A stretch of 44,677 nt of DNA, from positions 1-44,677 of the forward strand of contig CASFTO010000031.1 of the NCBI GenBank assembly GCA_949297665.1. The letters are read 5' to 3'. Both the position numbers and the translations under genes were made by a program. Source of the DNA: an uncultured Alphaproteobacteria bacterium. GTDB taxonomy: Bacteria; Pseudomonadota; Alphaproteobacteria; RF32; CAG-239. The notes below the pieces were generated by a model. It was not told where the DNA came from, made no database searches, and saw only the letters and a list, made by a program, of their open reading frames with translations. This document shows positions 8,951-19,257 of the stretch, one piece after another (the stretch's first letter is position 1; each line of letters starts with the position of its first letter).

Positions 8951-9910
8951 ATGAAAAAAATATTCTGTATATCCTTAACAATATTGATACTAGTTTGCGT
9001 AAAAATCGCAACCGCTGAAAATAATATAAAAAACAATATAATAAGAATGATTGGCTGGGAAGAAAATGGTTACAGTGAACCTCGGTATACAAGCGTCACT
9101 CACAGATATGAGTGGAGAGATCGTTTCGAAATAGAATTATTAGCAAATCCGAGTATTTTTCCATGGTCATCAGTACGTCAAGGATCTGTTTTTGAAAAGA
9201 TATTTAGTGATTTAGCCGAAAAAGAGCATATAGTAATTATTATAAAATATCCGATAAGGGATTATACTCAAAGCGTAGAACGCTTTGAGAAAAGTGATGA
9301 AAATATCAAAGGATTATTTGCCACATATTATGAAAATATTCCGTACTCAAAGAATCAATACATTTATCCGTCGTTTTTTGAAAACAATGTACATATTATA
9401 ACCTCTGCACAAAAGACAATAAGAACAAACACAAAGGAAGAATTAAAAAACTATAAAGGAGCGTATGTTGAGCAAGATTATTTTTCAAGTTTTGTACTAA
9501 AAGACTTTAAGAATTTGGGGATAGAGAAGGTAAAAGATTTTCCGACAGCCTATAAAAAATTATTAACGGGAGAAGTAGATTATGTAGTAGCAAGCTATTA
9601 TCCGAGTCAAATTGAATTATATAAATTAGGGATACACAATTATGTAGCATACAGTAATAAGCCTATCTGGAAAATACCTATGTTCTTCAGAGTAACGCCG
9701 GAAGTGGCCAATCATCCGAGAATAACATATTTAAAAAAATATTTAAAAAGCGCATCTTATGCAAAAGCCAAAGAAGAAGGCATGGATGAGTTACTGGAAA
9801 TATATAAAGAAAATACTAAAGGCATAGTTCCACCAACATATATAAACGTAGGTCAGCCGGAAGAGGGAGCTTCGGAAAACGATGACGAGTCAACTGAAAA
9901 ACAAATTTAA
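8951..9910 (+). CDS. Secreted solute-binding-like protein (type 3 periplasmic binding fold)
   Basis: 319 residues with a Sec signal peptide (about 1-22, ending ATA-EN). The mature part has the layout of bacterial extracellular solute-binding protein family 3: an early acidic/aromatic strand region, FEKIFSDLAEK, a hinge segment YIYPSFFENNVHIIT resembling the common 'sPy...vvvt' strand, a helix KELKNYKGAYVEQDYFS, and a DFPTAYKKLLTGEVDYVVASYYPS segment like the 'd..ali.GrvDavv.d' motif. No lipobox and no transporter genes are adjacent, so it may be an orphan sensor or scavenging protein. The RBS GGGGGAAAC lies directly before the ATG. The C-terminal 30 residues are acidic and disordered-looking. 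Confidence 0.65.
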   Translation: MKKIFCISLTILILVCVKIATAENNIKNNIIRMIGWEENGYSEPRYTSVTHRYEWRDRFEIELLANPSIFPWSSVRQGSVFEKIFSDLAEKEHIVIIIKYPIRDYTQSVERFEKSDENIKGLFATYYENIPYSKNQYIYPSFFENNVHIITSAQKTIRTNTKEELKNYKGAYVEQDYFSSFVLKDFKNLGIEKVKDFPTAYKKLLTGEVDYVVASYYPSQIELYKLGIHNYVAYSNKPIWKIPMFFRVTPEVANHPRITYLKKYLKSASYAKAKEEGMDELLEIYKENTKGIVPPTYINVGQPEEGASENDDESTEKQI

Positions 9911-9993
9911 CAGCAGACACGCAAACAATGGAATAATACTTGCAAAAGGAAAAATAGAAATATAACATACACACGAAAGGAGAAAAGGGTAAA

Positions 9994-10659
9994 ATGGTTC
10001 TTTTAGTTCATCACAGCATATCACCGCAGTCACGAAAAATCAGATTAATAATGGCTGAGAAAAAAATGCTTTTTGTTTTAAAAGAAGAAGAGCCTTGGAA
10101 ATTATCACAAGAGATGTTGGAGATTAATCCCGGAGGCGATTTACCCATACTTGTTTTTGACGGCAAGGTAGTGTCTGGAAATTATGCGATAACGGAATAT
10201 TTGGAAGAAAGTAATCCGCAATATAAATTATTACCCGAAGATCCGATATTAAGAGCGGAAGTTCGCCGAATTATGGATTGGTTTGATACAAAATTTTATA
10301 ATGAAGTGTATAAATACATTGTCGCAGAAAAAATCATTAAGCGCTTTCAATTTAAGCAAGCCCCGAATTCAAAAATACTAAAAGCAGGACTAAACAATCT
10401 AAAATTCCACATGGAATACATAGATTACTTAGCGGATAGGAATAACTATTTAGCAGGCAAAGAAATAAGTTTGGCAGATTTAACCGTCGCAGCACATTTA
10501 TCAATTGTTGACTACCTTGGAGATATTCCGTGGAACGAATATAAAAATGCAAAATTATGGTACGCTAAGATAAAATCACGTCCGAGTTTTAAGGAAATAC
10601 TAAAAGATAATATTCGAGGTATACCACCATCAAGTAATTATGCAAATTTGGATTTTTAA
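9994..10659 (+). CDS. fzlA: Glutathione S-transferase-fold protein, FzlA-like (FtsZ-binding)
   Basis: 221 residues with a thioredoxin-like N-domain (PQSRKIR in the active-site loop; cis-proline segment NPGGDLPIL at 46-54) and an all-helical C-domain. Two features recall alphaproteobacterial FzlA, the GST homologue that binds FtsZ filaments and promotes constriction: the loop Ser-Arg-Lys-x-Arg near residue 13, and the C-terminal tail ending PPSSNYANLDF, close to the PPxHYADLDF-type tail I remember for that family. FzlA does not act as a glutathione transferase. If the assignment is wrong, this is a generic GST. The RBS AAGGAGAAAAGGG precedes the ATG. The stop codon overlaps the next gene's start. 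Confidence 0.65.
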   Translation: MVLLVHHSISPQSRKIRLIMAEKKMLFVLKEEEPWKLSQEMLEINPGGDLPILVFDGKVVSGNYAITEYLEESNPQYKLLPEDPILRAEVRRIMDWFDTKFYNEVYKYIVAEKIIKRFQFKQAPNSKILKAGLNNLKFHMEYIDYLADRNNYLAGKEISLADLTVAAHLSIVDYLGDIPWNEYKNAKLWYAKIKSRPSFKEILKDNIRGIPPSSNYANLDF

Positions 10660-11114
10660 TGATGAAAAAGCTGTATACATTTCTATCAATAATGCTTTTA
10701 AGTTCTTGTACCACGACAGAAGGACAAGTAGTTTTTCATTGGGATAGATATAATACGGGAGGGGGAAAATTTGCACGAGATCACTCTGAATGTATGAGAG
10801 AAGCCGAAGCAATGAAATTTTTTCCCAATTTTAAAAGCTGGTTTTACACAGAAGAACAACGCTATGATATTGTTGTAAAATGGCACAAAGAGCACGGAAT
10901 CTGGGCAAGTTTTGTTCCATATCCTGGAGCGATGCCGATATTGGTAAATTCGGTAAGAGATGACACGGACGCCAGTCCGAGAAAATATCAAAAATGTATG
11001 CTAAGAAAAGGATATGTTGAAAGAACAACGGATATTCCGGGAACGACAAATCTATTTGTTTATAAACCACAAAGTGTCAACCAAGATGCTCCGTTAGATA
11101 GTACATATCCATAA
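10659..11114 (+). CDS. Small hypothetical lipoprotein
   Basis: 151 residues with a lipoprotein signal peptide; the lipobox LLSSC puts the acylated cysteine at about position 17. The mature protein is short, rich in Trp, Tyr and charged residues, and contains two further cysteines (SECMREAE and KCMLRKGY) that flank the domain and could form a disulfide. The pattern of a DxxEC near the start and a KCMLxKGY near the end is typical of small envelope lipoproteins of unknown function. The start codon is either 10659 or 10662 (TAATGATG); both are coupled to the end of the FzlA-like gene. It meets the efflux outer-membrane gene tail-to-tail with no spacer. Confidence 0.75.
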   Translation: MMKKLYTFLSIMLLSSCTTTEGQVVFHWDRYNTGGGKFARDHSECMREAEAMKFFPNFKSWFYTEEQRYDIVVKWHKEHGIWASFVPYPGAMPILVNSVRDDTDASPRKYQKCMLRKGYVERTTDIPGTTNLFVYKPQSVNQDAPLDSTYP

Positions 11115-12515
11115 TTAATTAAAATTATAGCCGCCCCCGACAGCTTTGTAAAAAGCGGTGATATTTTGTAGAATTTCAGCATTATTTGCAATAAGGTTCA
11201 GTTGAGCATTTAGTAAATTTTGCTCAGCTGTTGTAACATCTGTAAAAGAAATCAGGCCATTATTATATTTAGTTTGCGATAGTTTTAAGATATTGCGCAT
11301 TTTAGTTACGGATAATTTATAAGAACGATTTGCCTCATATGTTTGCTTAACCCCGGAAATAGCGTTTTTAATTTCTGTCAAAGCAGTGAGTATAACCTCG
11401 TTATAATTTAAGATATACTCCTCGTTGATACTTTTTTGCAATTCGACATTATTTGATAATTGCTTCCAATTCCATATAGGGAGAGTAAAACCGGGGGTGT
11501 ATCCATAAATTTGACTGTCTTTATCAAAAAGAGAATGTCCGCTAGAAGAAATAAAACCAAAAGTAGCTGTTAAAGAAATACTTGGATATAAGTTTGTAAT
11601 AGCCTCATTGATAGCGGCGTTTTGTTGTTTTAATGTTGCTTCGGCTGCTAAGATATCGGGGCGAGAGCGAATAACACTAAGAGGTAACTGATTTAATCTT
11701 TTAGCATCAAAATAGAAAGCGGAAGCGACCAAATTTTTCTTATAATCATCAAGATTTACCGGAAGAGCATTTGGAGTACATCCTAAAAGAATGGCTAAAG
11801 CGTTTTTGTAAGTTTCGATCTGATATTTTAAATTAGGAATAGAAGTCTTTGTCATCTCAACCGTATATTCGGCTTGGTTAAGAGTTAAGTCATCAACAAT
11901 TCCTGATTTGTATTGGCTGATGACTGTATTGAGTATTTGTTTTTGCAGATATAAGTTTTGTTGTGTGATGTTTAATTTTTCTTGAGCTTCGCGCAAATTG
12001 ACATAGTTTGTAACAATTTCTGCAGTAATGGAAACTTTAAGATTCTCAAGAGTATATTGTGCATTATGCATAATCTCAAAATATTGCTCAGAAATATATT
12101 TCCCCTTTCCCCAAATATCAAGTTCCCAAGAAGCATCTAGCCCGATTTTAAAAGCATTAATATCGTATGCATAATCTTGATTATTACTAGCTTTACTAAA
12201 CTCGTATTCACCGGAAGCACTAATTTGCGGAAGAGTTGTTGTTGAATTAATTAAATAAGAATATCGGGATTGTTGTAGTCTTTGGATAGCCTGTTTTAAG
12301 TTCAAATTATCAGATAAAGCAGATTGAATCAGTGTATTTAAAACATCGTCTTTAAAAATTTTATACCAATCAGGCGAAATGGTTTCAGAGTGATTGGATA
12401 GTTCTAAATTTTTTCTAATTTCATCATCAGACAACGGAAAATCGGAAGAGAAATCATTTCCGACCTGACAAGCCTGGAGAAAAAGAAAGGAAAGGAATAA
12501 AATAGACTTACGCAT
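11115..12515 (-). CDS. RND efflux outer-membrane factor lipoprotein (NodT/OprM-type)
   Basis: 466 residues from the ATG at 12515, which has GAGGAG 8 nt upstream; the open frame extends further but into the transporter gene. A lipobox FLQAC (Cys16) indicates an outer-membrane lipoprotein. The body shows two OEP repeats with long heptad-like helices and the conserved phrases [12 protein letters not shown] and [19 protein letters not shown], typical of the NodT family. It forms the outer-membrane duct of a tripartite pump. It is the third gene of the adaptor-RND-OMF operon, overlapping the RND gene by 8 bp. Confidence 0.92.
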   Translation of the reverse strand: MRKSILFLSFLFLQACQVGNDFSSDFPLSDDEIRKNLELSNHSETISPDWYKIFKDDVLNTLIQSALSDNLNLKQAIQRLQQSRYSYLINSTTTLPQISASGEYEFSKASNNQDYAYDINAFKIGLDASWELDIWGKGKYISEQYFEIMHNAQYTLENLKVSITAEIVTNYVNLREAQEKLNITQQNLYLQKQILNTVISQYKSGIVDDLTLNQAEYTVEMTKTSIPNLKYQIETYKNALAILLGCTPNALPVNLDDYKKNLVASAFYFDAKRLNQLPLSVIRSRPDILAAEATLKQQNAAINEAITNLYPSISLTATFGFISSSGHSLFDKDSQIYGYTPGFTLPIWNWKQLSNNVELQKSINEEYILNYNEVILTALTEIKNAISGVKQTYEANRSYKLSVTKMRNILKLSQTKYNNGLISFTDVTTAEQNLLNAQLNLIANNAEILQNITAFYKAVGGGYNFN

Positions 12516-15500
12516 GATTATTCTCCTCAAGCGAAGATGAAGAATTTTTTGGATGTTTATGGCGTGAAAAAAATTCTTTAATAGTTTCAAACAGAGCAAA
12601 AAGTGAAGGAATAAAGATAATACCGACTAAAGTAGCTAAAATCATGCCAAAGAACACTGTAACACCTATTGAAATTTGCGAGCTTGCCCCGGGTCCGGTT
12701 GCAATAACCATCGGGAAAACTCCCAAAATAAAAGTTAAAGCAGTCATTAAAACAGCTCTAAATCTTTCACCAGCCCCTTTTTCGGCAGCTTCAAGAATAC
12801 TGTTTCCTTGTTCGCGGTAATCTTTAGTAAATTCCACAATAAGGATAGCATTTTTTGCAGCCAAACCAATAAGTAAAATAATACCTAATTGTGCATAAAT
12901 ACTAAGCGGTAAACTAAATAAGTGCAAACCGACAAAAGCGCCTAAAACAGCAAAAACCGTTGAAAACATAACCGAAAAAGCCAACATCCAGCTTTCGTAA
13001 AGAGCCACTAAGAATAAATAGCAAAAAATCACGGCAAGAGCAATTAAAGCCCCGATAAGCCCGTGAGTTTCGGATTCCTGAAGTGAAAGAGCTGTCCAAT
13101 CAATTGCAAAGCCGTCAGGCAAAAAATCTTTAGCAAATTGTTCGACAGCATCCATAGCTTGACCGCTGCTAACACCTTCCGCAGCTTGGGCTGTAATAGC
13201 CGCCGCAGTATAAAGATTATAACGATAAATAATATTGGGCGCAAGCTCAGTAGATACATCGGCAAAACTACCGATTTTAATCAGCTTTCCGGAATTAGTT
13301 TTGACATAAAGATTTTTCACATCATCAATTGTTCGTCGATATTTAAAATCAGCTTGCAAAATAACACGATTAACCTGTCCGCTTAAAGTAATATTATTAA
13401 TATATGTAGCGCCTAAATTAGCTTGAAGAGTATTATATAAATCAGCAACAGATACGTCATAGGATTGAAGTTTTGTACGGTCGATATTGAGGTATAAATG
13501 CGGAGTGTCAGCAGTAAACGTGCTAAAAGCATAAGCAAGATTAGAATTTTGATTAAGTTTGTATAGGAATTCATTTAAGGCCTTATCTAATTCCAAAGGA
13601 GAAGCATTTGTATTTGTTGCAATTAATTCCAAAGAAAGACCGTTACTTTGCCCAATTCCGGGAACAGATGGCGGTGCAAAAAAATTAAGTTCAGCATTAG
13701 GATAAGAGCGAAATTCACTTCTTAAGGTGTTGGAAATTCCTTCAATAGAAAGTTGTTTGGTTGTGCGTTCGGACCAATTTTGCAAACCGATAACACCAAG
13801 AGCAACATTTTCTCCGCCACCACCGAGTAAACTATATCCGGCAACGGTAATAACATATTTAATACCCTCCATACGCTGTATTTTATCAGTCATATCGGCC
13901 AAGACGGCATTTGTCTGATTAATACTGGCGGTAGTATCTAATTGAATATTAGCAAAAATAATACCTTGGTCTTCTTCAGGAATAAACGATGTTGGGGTAA
14001 TTTTAAAAGCACCGAATATAATAGCAATAACTGCAAGAATAATAAATGTGGTCAATATTAAATAACGAGAAAAGTATCCGACAACTTTAACATAAAGGTT
14101 TTTAAATTTATCAAGAGTTTTGTTAAAAAGTTTAAAGAAAGAGGGCTTTTTACTTTCATCTTCATTATTTAGGAATATGGCGCAAAGAGCCGGACTGAGA
14201 GTAAGAGCATTAAACGCAGAAAAGATAACGGCAGTAGCAATGGCAACGGCAAATTGTTGATAAATTTTTCCGGTAATGCCGACCATTAACCCCACTGGGA
14301 CGAAAATAGCCAATAAAACGAACGTTGTCGCAATAATAGCACTACCGATTTGGGACATAGCTTTAACTGCCGCATCATAAGCGTTTAATTTTTCATTAAG
14401 CATAAGATACTGGACGCGTTCAACAACAATAATAGCATCGTCAACCACAAGTCCAATGACTAAAATCATGGCAAACAATGTCAAAATATTAATATCAAAT
14501 CCCAAGATATAGACGACAATAAATGTTGCAATTAAGGAAACAGGAATGGTAATAAGCGGAATAAGCGTTGTTTTGATTTTCTGTAAAAAAAGATATGTGA
14601 CAAGAATCACCAAACTAAAGGTAATAAAAAGAGTTTCAATAATGGCAGCAATAGAAGCGCGAACGTAATCAGTAGAGTCATATGCGATTTTTATTTCCAT
14701 ATCCTCAGGGAAAGTCTGCGCCAATTTTTCTATTTCTGCTTGTACATCATTCATTGTTTCCAAGGCGTTAGTGTTAGGGGTTTGATTAAGAGCAATAATC
14801 ACCGCCGGAGAATTATCATATTTTGAGCTAATGTTATAAGAATCTCTTCCTAACTCAATTTTAGCAACATCTTTAAGATAAGTAATCCCACCATTTGGAG
14901 AAGTGGCGACAACAATATTAGAAAAATCTTGAACACTGTTAAGTAATCCTTGTGCGGTAAGAGTAAAAACGAGTTTTGAATTTTTAGCGCTAGGTGCAGA
15001 GCCAATACTTCCGACAGCGGCTTGGACATTTTGAGTTTGAACGGCTTGAATAACATCGGAACTATTAAGTCCGAGTGCCGTTATTTTATCAATATCGAGC
15101 CAAATTCGCATACTGTACTGAGGACCGAAAATTTGAACTTGCCCAATACCATATAAGCGGGAGAGTGGATTTTTGATATTCGTATAAGCATAATTACTAA
15201 GATATAAATCATCGTAAGAGTGGTTAGGAGAGCGTAAAACAATAAGTGCCAAAATATCAGCATTCTCGGTAGACACATCAAGTCCATCTTGAATAACCTC
15301 ATCAGGAAGTTCGCTATTAACCTGTTGCAAACGATTTTGAACTTTAACTTGAGCAATATCAGGGTCTGTTCCGATATCAAAAGTAACTGTAAGATTGTAA
15401 CTTCCGTTATCATCAGAAGTTGAAGACATATAGAGCATATTTTCGACGCCGTTAATTTGATTTTCAATCGGAACGGCAACAGTATCGGTTAAAACTTGAG

Positions 15501-15663
15501 CATTAGCACCTAAATAATTAGTTTGAACGGTAACTTGCGGTGGTGTAATATTGGGGAATTGGGAAATAGGTAATACTTTGATAGCCAATCCACCTAATAT
15601 CATTAAAACAATGGAAATAACTAAAGCAAAACGAGGTCTTTCAATAAAAAATTTAGAAAACAT
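12508..15663 (-). CDS. RND multidrug efflux inner-membrane transporter (HAE1/AcrB type)
   Basis: 1051 residues, the normal length. The start at 15663 ([13 protein letters not shown]) has AGGAG 8 nt upstream and matches the family N-terminus. Twelve transmembrane segments and two large periplasmic loops are readable. The proton-relay aspartates are present in [12 protein letters not shown], as is the TM10 lysine in [13 protein letters not shown]; further family marks are FIPEEDQG and [12 protein letters not shown]. It is a proton-driven antiporter that exports hydrophobic or amphiphilic compounds. Adjacent genes supply the adaptor and the outer-membrane duct. The substrate cannot be read from the sequence. 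Confidence 0.95.
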   Translation of the reverse strand: MFSKFFIERPRFALVISIVLMILGGLAIKVLPISQFPNITPPQVTVQTNYLGANAQVLTDTVAVPIENQINGVENMLYMSSTSDDNGSYNLTVTFDIGTDPDIAQVKVQNRLQQVNSELPDEVIQDGLDVSTENADILALIVLRSPNHSYDDLYLSNYAYTNIKNPLSRLYGIGQVQIFGPQYSMRIWLDIDKITALGLNSSDVIQAVQTQNVQAAVGSIGSAPSAKNSKLVFTLTAQGLLNSVQDFSNIVVATSPNGGITYLKDVAKIELGRDSYNISSKYDNSPAVIIALNQTPNTNALETMNDVQAEIEKLAQTFPEDMEIKIAYDSTDYVRASIAAIIETLFITFSLVILVTYLFLQKIKTTLIPLITIPVSLIATFIVVYILGFDINILTLFAMILVIGLVVDDAIIVVERVQYLMLNEKLNAYDAAVKAMSQIGSAIIATTFVLLAIFVPVGLMVGITGKIYQQFAVAIATAVIFSAFNALTLSPALCAIFLNNEDESKKPSFFKLFNKTLDKFKNLYVKVVGYFSRYLILTTFIILAVIAIIFGAFKITPTSFIPEEDQGIIFANIQLDTTASINQTNAVLADMTDKIQRMEGIKYVITVAGYSLLGGGGENVALGVIGLQNWSERTTKQLSIEGISNTLRSEFRSYPNAELNFFAPPSVPGIGQSNGLSLELIATNTNASPLELDKALNEFLYKLNQNSNLAYAFSTFTADTPHLYLNIDRTKLQSYDVSVADLYNTLQANLGATYINNITLSGQVNRVILQADFKYRRTIDDVKNLYVKTNSGKLIKIGSFADVSTELAPNIIYRYNLYTAAAITAQAAEGVSSGQAMDAVEQFAKDFLPDGFAIDWTALSLQESETHGLIGALIALAVIFCYLFLVALYESWMLAFSVMFSTVFAVLGAFVGLHLFSLPLSIYAQLGIILLIGLAAKNAILIVEFTKDYREQGNSILEAAEKGAGERFRAVLMTALTFILGVFPMVIATGPGASSQISIGVTVFFGMILATLVGIIFIPSLFALFETIKEFFSRHKHPKNSSSSLEENNHA

Positions 15664-15682
15664 TGTTTTTACTCCTAATTGA

Positions 15683-16816
15683 TTAGTTAACAATGTTAAA
15701 ATGCAAGTTAGCTCCGCCGGGTATTTTCGGGAGTTTCTCTAAAATAAGTAAATCACCGGCCTGAAACGTATTTTCAACAATATAATCAGTTCCGGTATCT
15801 GCGAGAATATTAATATTAATTTTCTGAGGAATATTATTTCTGGCAACAATGATAAAATTGCCGTCAGGTAATAATTGCACAAGTTCTTTTTCGATTAAAA
15901 CGGTGTTTTTAAATTGGTGATTAACTTCAACATTGACATAAGAATTAGGTAAGAGGAGTTGATTATCATTTTGAAAATAAGTATAGATGGCAAGGGAATC
16001 CGTACTTTTATCAATTTGATTATCAGTGTATTTAAAAGTTCCAGAATATTCAAAAATAGAGCCATTAGATAATTTTAAGCGAATAGAAGAATTTTGAAAT
16101 AAGAGAGGACTGTTTTCTTTTAAGGCAAGATACTCAGTATCAGTCAGAGAAAAGACAATACGAACCGGAGACATTTGTACAATAGTAAGCAACGCTCCGG
16201 AAGATGGAGAAACATAATCCCCGACACTAAGAGTAAAATTACCGATAACACCGGAAATAGGGGCTTTAATCGTCGTATAATTTAAGTTAACCTCGGCTAA
16301 ATTTAAGTTAGCTTTAGCATTTTCTAAATTAGCCTTGGATTGGAGAAAATTATTTTTTGCACTATCTATTTCTGTTTCGGAAAAGGCTTTTTTACCGGAT
16401 TTCAAAACTCTATTATAATAATTTTGATAATACTCGAAACTGGCCTCAGCTTGTAAGACGGCTGTTTTGGCAATATTAAGTTTAGCGTTATATTCATCAG
16501 GATTAATTGTAAGCAACAAATCACCGTTATGAACAATTTGTCCGGCGCTAACGGCGATATTTTGTAAATATCCACTGACATAGGGAATAATCTGAACCTG
16601 ATTTATAGCTTCAACAAATCCCACATAAGTTTTTATAATGGAATTATCTTGAGGAATAATTGGTCTTGCCTTAAGAACGATACTGTCTGATACCGGTAAA
16701 GGTTTGGCCTCTTTAGGATTGCTCGTTTTATAAACATAAAAACCTAATCCGAAAGAAGCCAAACACATAAAAATTAATAAAAAGATGTAAATAAAACGTT
16801 CATTACGACTATTCAT
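15683..16816 (-). CDS. RND efflux periplasmic adaptor (membrane fusion protein)
   Basis: 377 residues from the ATG at 16816, supported by an AAGGA element 7 nt upstream and an N-terminal membrane anchor (about 10-30). Domain order is typical: half lipoyl motif ([19 protein letters not shown]), alpha-helical hairpin (about 95-165), second half lipoyl ([13 protein letters not shown]), beta barrel, and membrane-proximal domain ending in a [16 protein letters not shown] segment. It bridges the RND pump and the outer-membrane factor. It lies 65 bp after rpoH and 19 bp before the transporter gene, so heat-shock read-through into the pump operon is possible. Confidence 0.93.
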   Translation of the reverse strand: MNSRNERFIYIFLLIFMCLASFGLGFYVYKTSNPKEAKPLPVSDSIVLKARPIIPQDNSIIKTYVGFVEAINQVQIIPYVSGYLQNIAVSAGQIVHNGDLLLTINPDEYNAKLNIAKTAVLQAEASFEYYQNYYNRVLKSGKKAFSETEIDSAKNNFLQSKANLENAKANLNLAEVNLNYTTIKAPISGVIGNFTLSVGDYVSPSSGALLTIVQMSPVRIVFSLTDTEYLALKENSPLLFQNSSIRLKLSNGSIFEYSGTFKYTDNQIDKSTDSLAIYTYFQNDNQLLLPNSYVNVEVNHQFKNTVLIEKELVQLLPDGNFIIVARNNIPQKININILADTGTDYIVENTFQAGDLLILEKLPKIPGGANLHFNIVN

Positions 16817-16881
16817 CTGCCTATCCTTAAAATCTGATTTGCATAATACAATAGATAATAAGCAACGGCAAATTTTCAAGG

Positions 16882-17757
16882 TTACTGCATAAGCTCAATA
16901 GCCTTAGTAATTTTCTTTATAGAATTTAATTCTATTTGTCGAACCCTCTCTTTAGAGATGTTATAAGTTTTGCTTAAATCATCAAGAGTAATGGCTTTGT
17001 CATACAAGCGTCGCTTGAACAGAATATCTTTTTCTCTGTTATTCAAAACATACAAGGCTTGATTAAACATTTGCTTTCTGTATCTTGTAATTTCGGCATG
17101 AGCTAAAGTTTCTTCCTGATTGGGCTTTGAATCAGAGATAAAATCCATCCATTCGGTTGTACCATCAGAATCTCCGTCGATTATGGAATTAAGCGAACCG
17201 TCATGTGATTTCAAACGCATATTCATATCAGTAACATCTTGCACGCTGACATCAAGAGATTGAGCAATATCCCGTAAAACATTCTGAGAAAGTTCTCTAT
17301 CATCAATCAAGTTTAGTCGATTTTTGATTTTCCGCAGATTAAAAAACAATTTTTTCTGAGCAGCTGTAGTCCCAAGTTTGACTAAGGACCAAGAATTGAG
17401 AATATATTTTTGAACAGATGCTTTTATCCACCAAAGGGCATATGTAGAAAATCGGAAACCCTTTTCCGGAGCAAATTTATCAACAGCATACATTAATCCG
17501 ATATTTCCCTCAGAAATCATCTCACCAACAGGAAGTCCATAGCCTCTATATTTAGCGACAACTTTTACAACCAGTCGCAAGTGCGAAGTAATTAGCTTAT
17601 AAGCAATAGTTGTATCTTTCGATTTTTTATACTGCAGAGCTAAATTATATTCTTCGTCAGAGGAAAGGATGGGAAATTTTTTAATTGATTGTAAATAACG
17701 AGATAAATTTTCTTCAGGTGAAAAGTCAAGTCCATTTAGAGTAAGTTGTTCTTTCAT
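16882..17757 (-). CDS. rpoH: RNA polymerase heat-shock sigma factor (sigma-32 family)
   Basis: 291 residues. Region 2 is GNIGLMYAVDKFAPEKGFRFSTYALWWIKASVQ, split here across about 84-116, and is followed by the RpoH-diagnostic segment SLVKLGTTAAQKKLFFNLRK (123-142), which separates RpoH from primary sigma factors. Region 4 has the helix-turn-helix DLSKTYNISKERVRQIE near the C-terminus. It directs RNA polymerase to chaperone and protease promoters. An AGGAG lies 8 nt before the ATG. Its neighbourhood with an RluD-type gene upstream is common in alphaproteobacteria. Confidence 0.95.
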   Translation of the reverse strand: MKEQLTLNGLDFSPEENLSRYLQSIKKFPILSSDEEYNLALQYKKSKDTTIAYKLITSHLRLVVKVVAKYRGYGLPVGEMISEGNIGLMYAVDKFAPEKGFRFSTYALWWIKASVQKYILNSWSLVKLGTTAAQKKLFFNLRKIKNRLNLIDDRELSQNVLRDIAQSLDVSVQDVTDMNMRLKSHDGSLNSIIDGDSDGTTEWMDFISDSKPNQEETLAHAEITRYRKQMFNQALYVLNNREKDILFKRRLYDKAITLDDLSKTYNISKERVRQIELNSIKKITKAIELMQ

Positions 17758-17886
17758 AATTCTTCTCCTAAAAGTTGACTCAAAGGAGGATATAACTCTA
17801 AATTTTTTTCCACAACCTAGACAATAGTTTTATTTGCAATTAATAAAATGCGAATAAAACCAAGCAGAATATAAACTAAACAATTA

Positions 17887-18873
17887 CTATTGAGAAATGT
17901 CTTTTAATTTTTTAATTAACGTTTGCATATCTTCAGGAAAATCGGTTTGAAAAGCTAAGAACTGTTTAGTTCTGGGATGAATAAAACCTAAGGAAAAGGC
18001 ATGAAGAGCTTGTCTTGGAAAATTATTAACGTAATTTTTTGCATCAAGGGGGAGTTTCAGCAAAGTTTTTTTTGCTTTTACATAGACATCGTCACCGACA
18101 AGATTACACCCGATAGAAGATAAATGAACTCGTATTTGATGTGTACGTCCTGTTTCTAAATTGCATTTAACTAAAGAAACCGCATTATTGAGATATACTT
18201 CAATCGTTTGATAGTGAGTAATTGCGTTTTTTCCCCCGCTTTGAACAATAGCCATTTTTTTTCTATCATAAGGGCTCCGAGCAATATTTCCATAGATTGT
18301 AGCGGAGCGGGGCGAAGGAGCGCCATAAACAAGGGCAAAATAAGTTCTTTCGATAGAGTGATTATAAAACTGTTCAGCAAGATTTCGATGAGCCAAATCA
18401 TTTTTAGCCACAACGAGAATTCCGCTGGTATTTCTATCGATTCGATGTACAATACCGGGTCTGGCCACGCCGCCGATTCCCGATAAAGAATCTTTACAAT
18501 GATAAAGGAGTGCATTAACAAGCGTACCGGAATGGATTCCGGCAGCAGGATGAACGGTCATACCAGCAGGTTTATTGACAACAATTAAATCATCATCTTC
18601 AAAAAGAATGTCTAAAGGAATATTTTCTGGAGTAGGAATAGCCGTTTGAGGTTCCGGTAGATTAATTTGATAAATATCTCCCAATCGAGTTTTGTAGTTT
18701 TTATCAACAATAGCCTCATCATCGGCAAAAACACAACCATCTTCAATTAAACGTTGAACTTGAGCTCTGGATAATTCAGCAACTTGATTTGCAATAAATT
18801 TATCAATGCGCAGAGCTTTTTGAGTCTCATCAACAGGCGAAGTAAAAAAAACTTTATTATTTTCGTCACACAT
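17887..18873 (-). CDS. rluD: RluA/RluD-family 23S rRNA pseudouridine synthase
   Basis: 328 residues from the ATG at 18871-18873. An N-terminal S4 RNA-binding domain (about 18-70) is followed by the pseudouridine synthase domain, with catalytic Asp146 in HRIDRNTSG (the usual text is HRLDKDTSG), the KPAGMTVHP motif at 101-109, and the LETGRTHQIRVHL motif. RluD modifies helix 69 of 23S rRNA; this might instead be a sister RluA-family enzyme. No strong Shine-Dalgarno is visible before this start, but the S4 domain placement supports it. The gene is divergent from the 18952 gene across only 78 bp. Confidence 0.88.
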   Translation of the reverse strand: MCDENNKVFFTSPVDETQKALRIDKFIANQVAELSRAQVQRLIEDGCVFADDEAIVDKNYKTRLGDIYQINLPEPQTAIPTPENIPLDILFEDDDLIVVNKPAGMTVHPAAGIHSGTLVNALLYHCKDSLSGIGGVARPGIVHRIDRNTSGILVVAKNDLAHRNLAEQFYNHSIERTYFALVYGAPSPRSATIYGNIARSPYDRKKMAIVQSGGKNAITHYQTIEVYLNNAVSLVKCNLETGRTHQIRVHLSSIGCNLVGDDVYVKAKKTLLKLPLDAKNYVNNFPRQALHAFSLGFIHPRTKQFLAFQTDFPEDMQTLIKKLKDISQ

Positions 18874-18951
18874 GGAAAAAGCCGTTAAATATATATTCAC
18901 AAATTTAAGTTTAAGATAAACCATAAAGAGAGATAAAATCAAGGATATAAT

Positions 18952-19257
18952 ATGACAAAGCAAAATATACTAAAAAGTATTGTAATTGTATTAAGCATGG
19001 GAATTGTACTATGCACCTATCTGATATTTGTAAAGATATTGAGTAAAAAAATCCCTCAGACACAACAATCTCAATCAAAAGAAATAAATATAGATATAGG
19101 AAGAAATGTAGAAATAAAGCAATTTCAGGTAAAGAATAACAAAATTTATATTTTGACGGAAGCGCCGCAAATTGATAAAATAATTGTAATAGATACAGAA
19201 GAAGCGCAAGAAACATTGAATATCAATTTAAACAAGAAAGATAACCAAGATGAGTAA
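18952..19257 (+). CDS. Small single-pass membrane protein
   Basis: 101 residues: a short basic N-terminus, one transmembrane helix (about 9-28), and a periplasmic-type tail that reads as a small beta domain (VEIKQFQVKNNKIYILTEAP, IDKIIVIDT). Small anchored proteins of this shape are often found beside RluD and RpoH in alphaproteobacteria; DUF6476-like is a guess from memory. The gene ends 8 bp inside the next gene, so it is transcribed with, and probably translationally coupled to, the coupling-protein operon. No enzymatic motif is visible. Confidence 0.7.
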   Translation: MTKQNILKSIVIVLSMGIVLCTYLIFVKILSKKIPQTQQSQSKEINIDIGRNVEIKQFQVKNNKIYILTEAPQIDKIIVIDTEEAQETLNINLNKKDNQDE

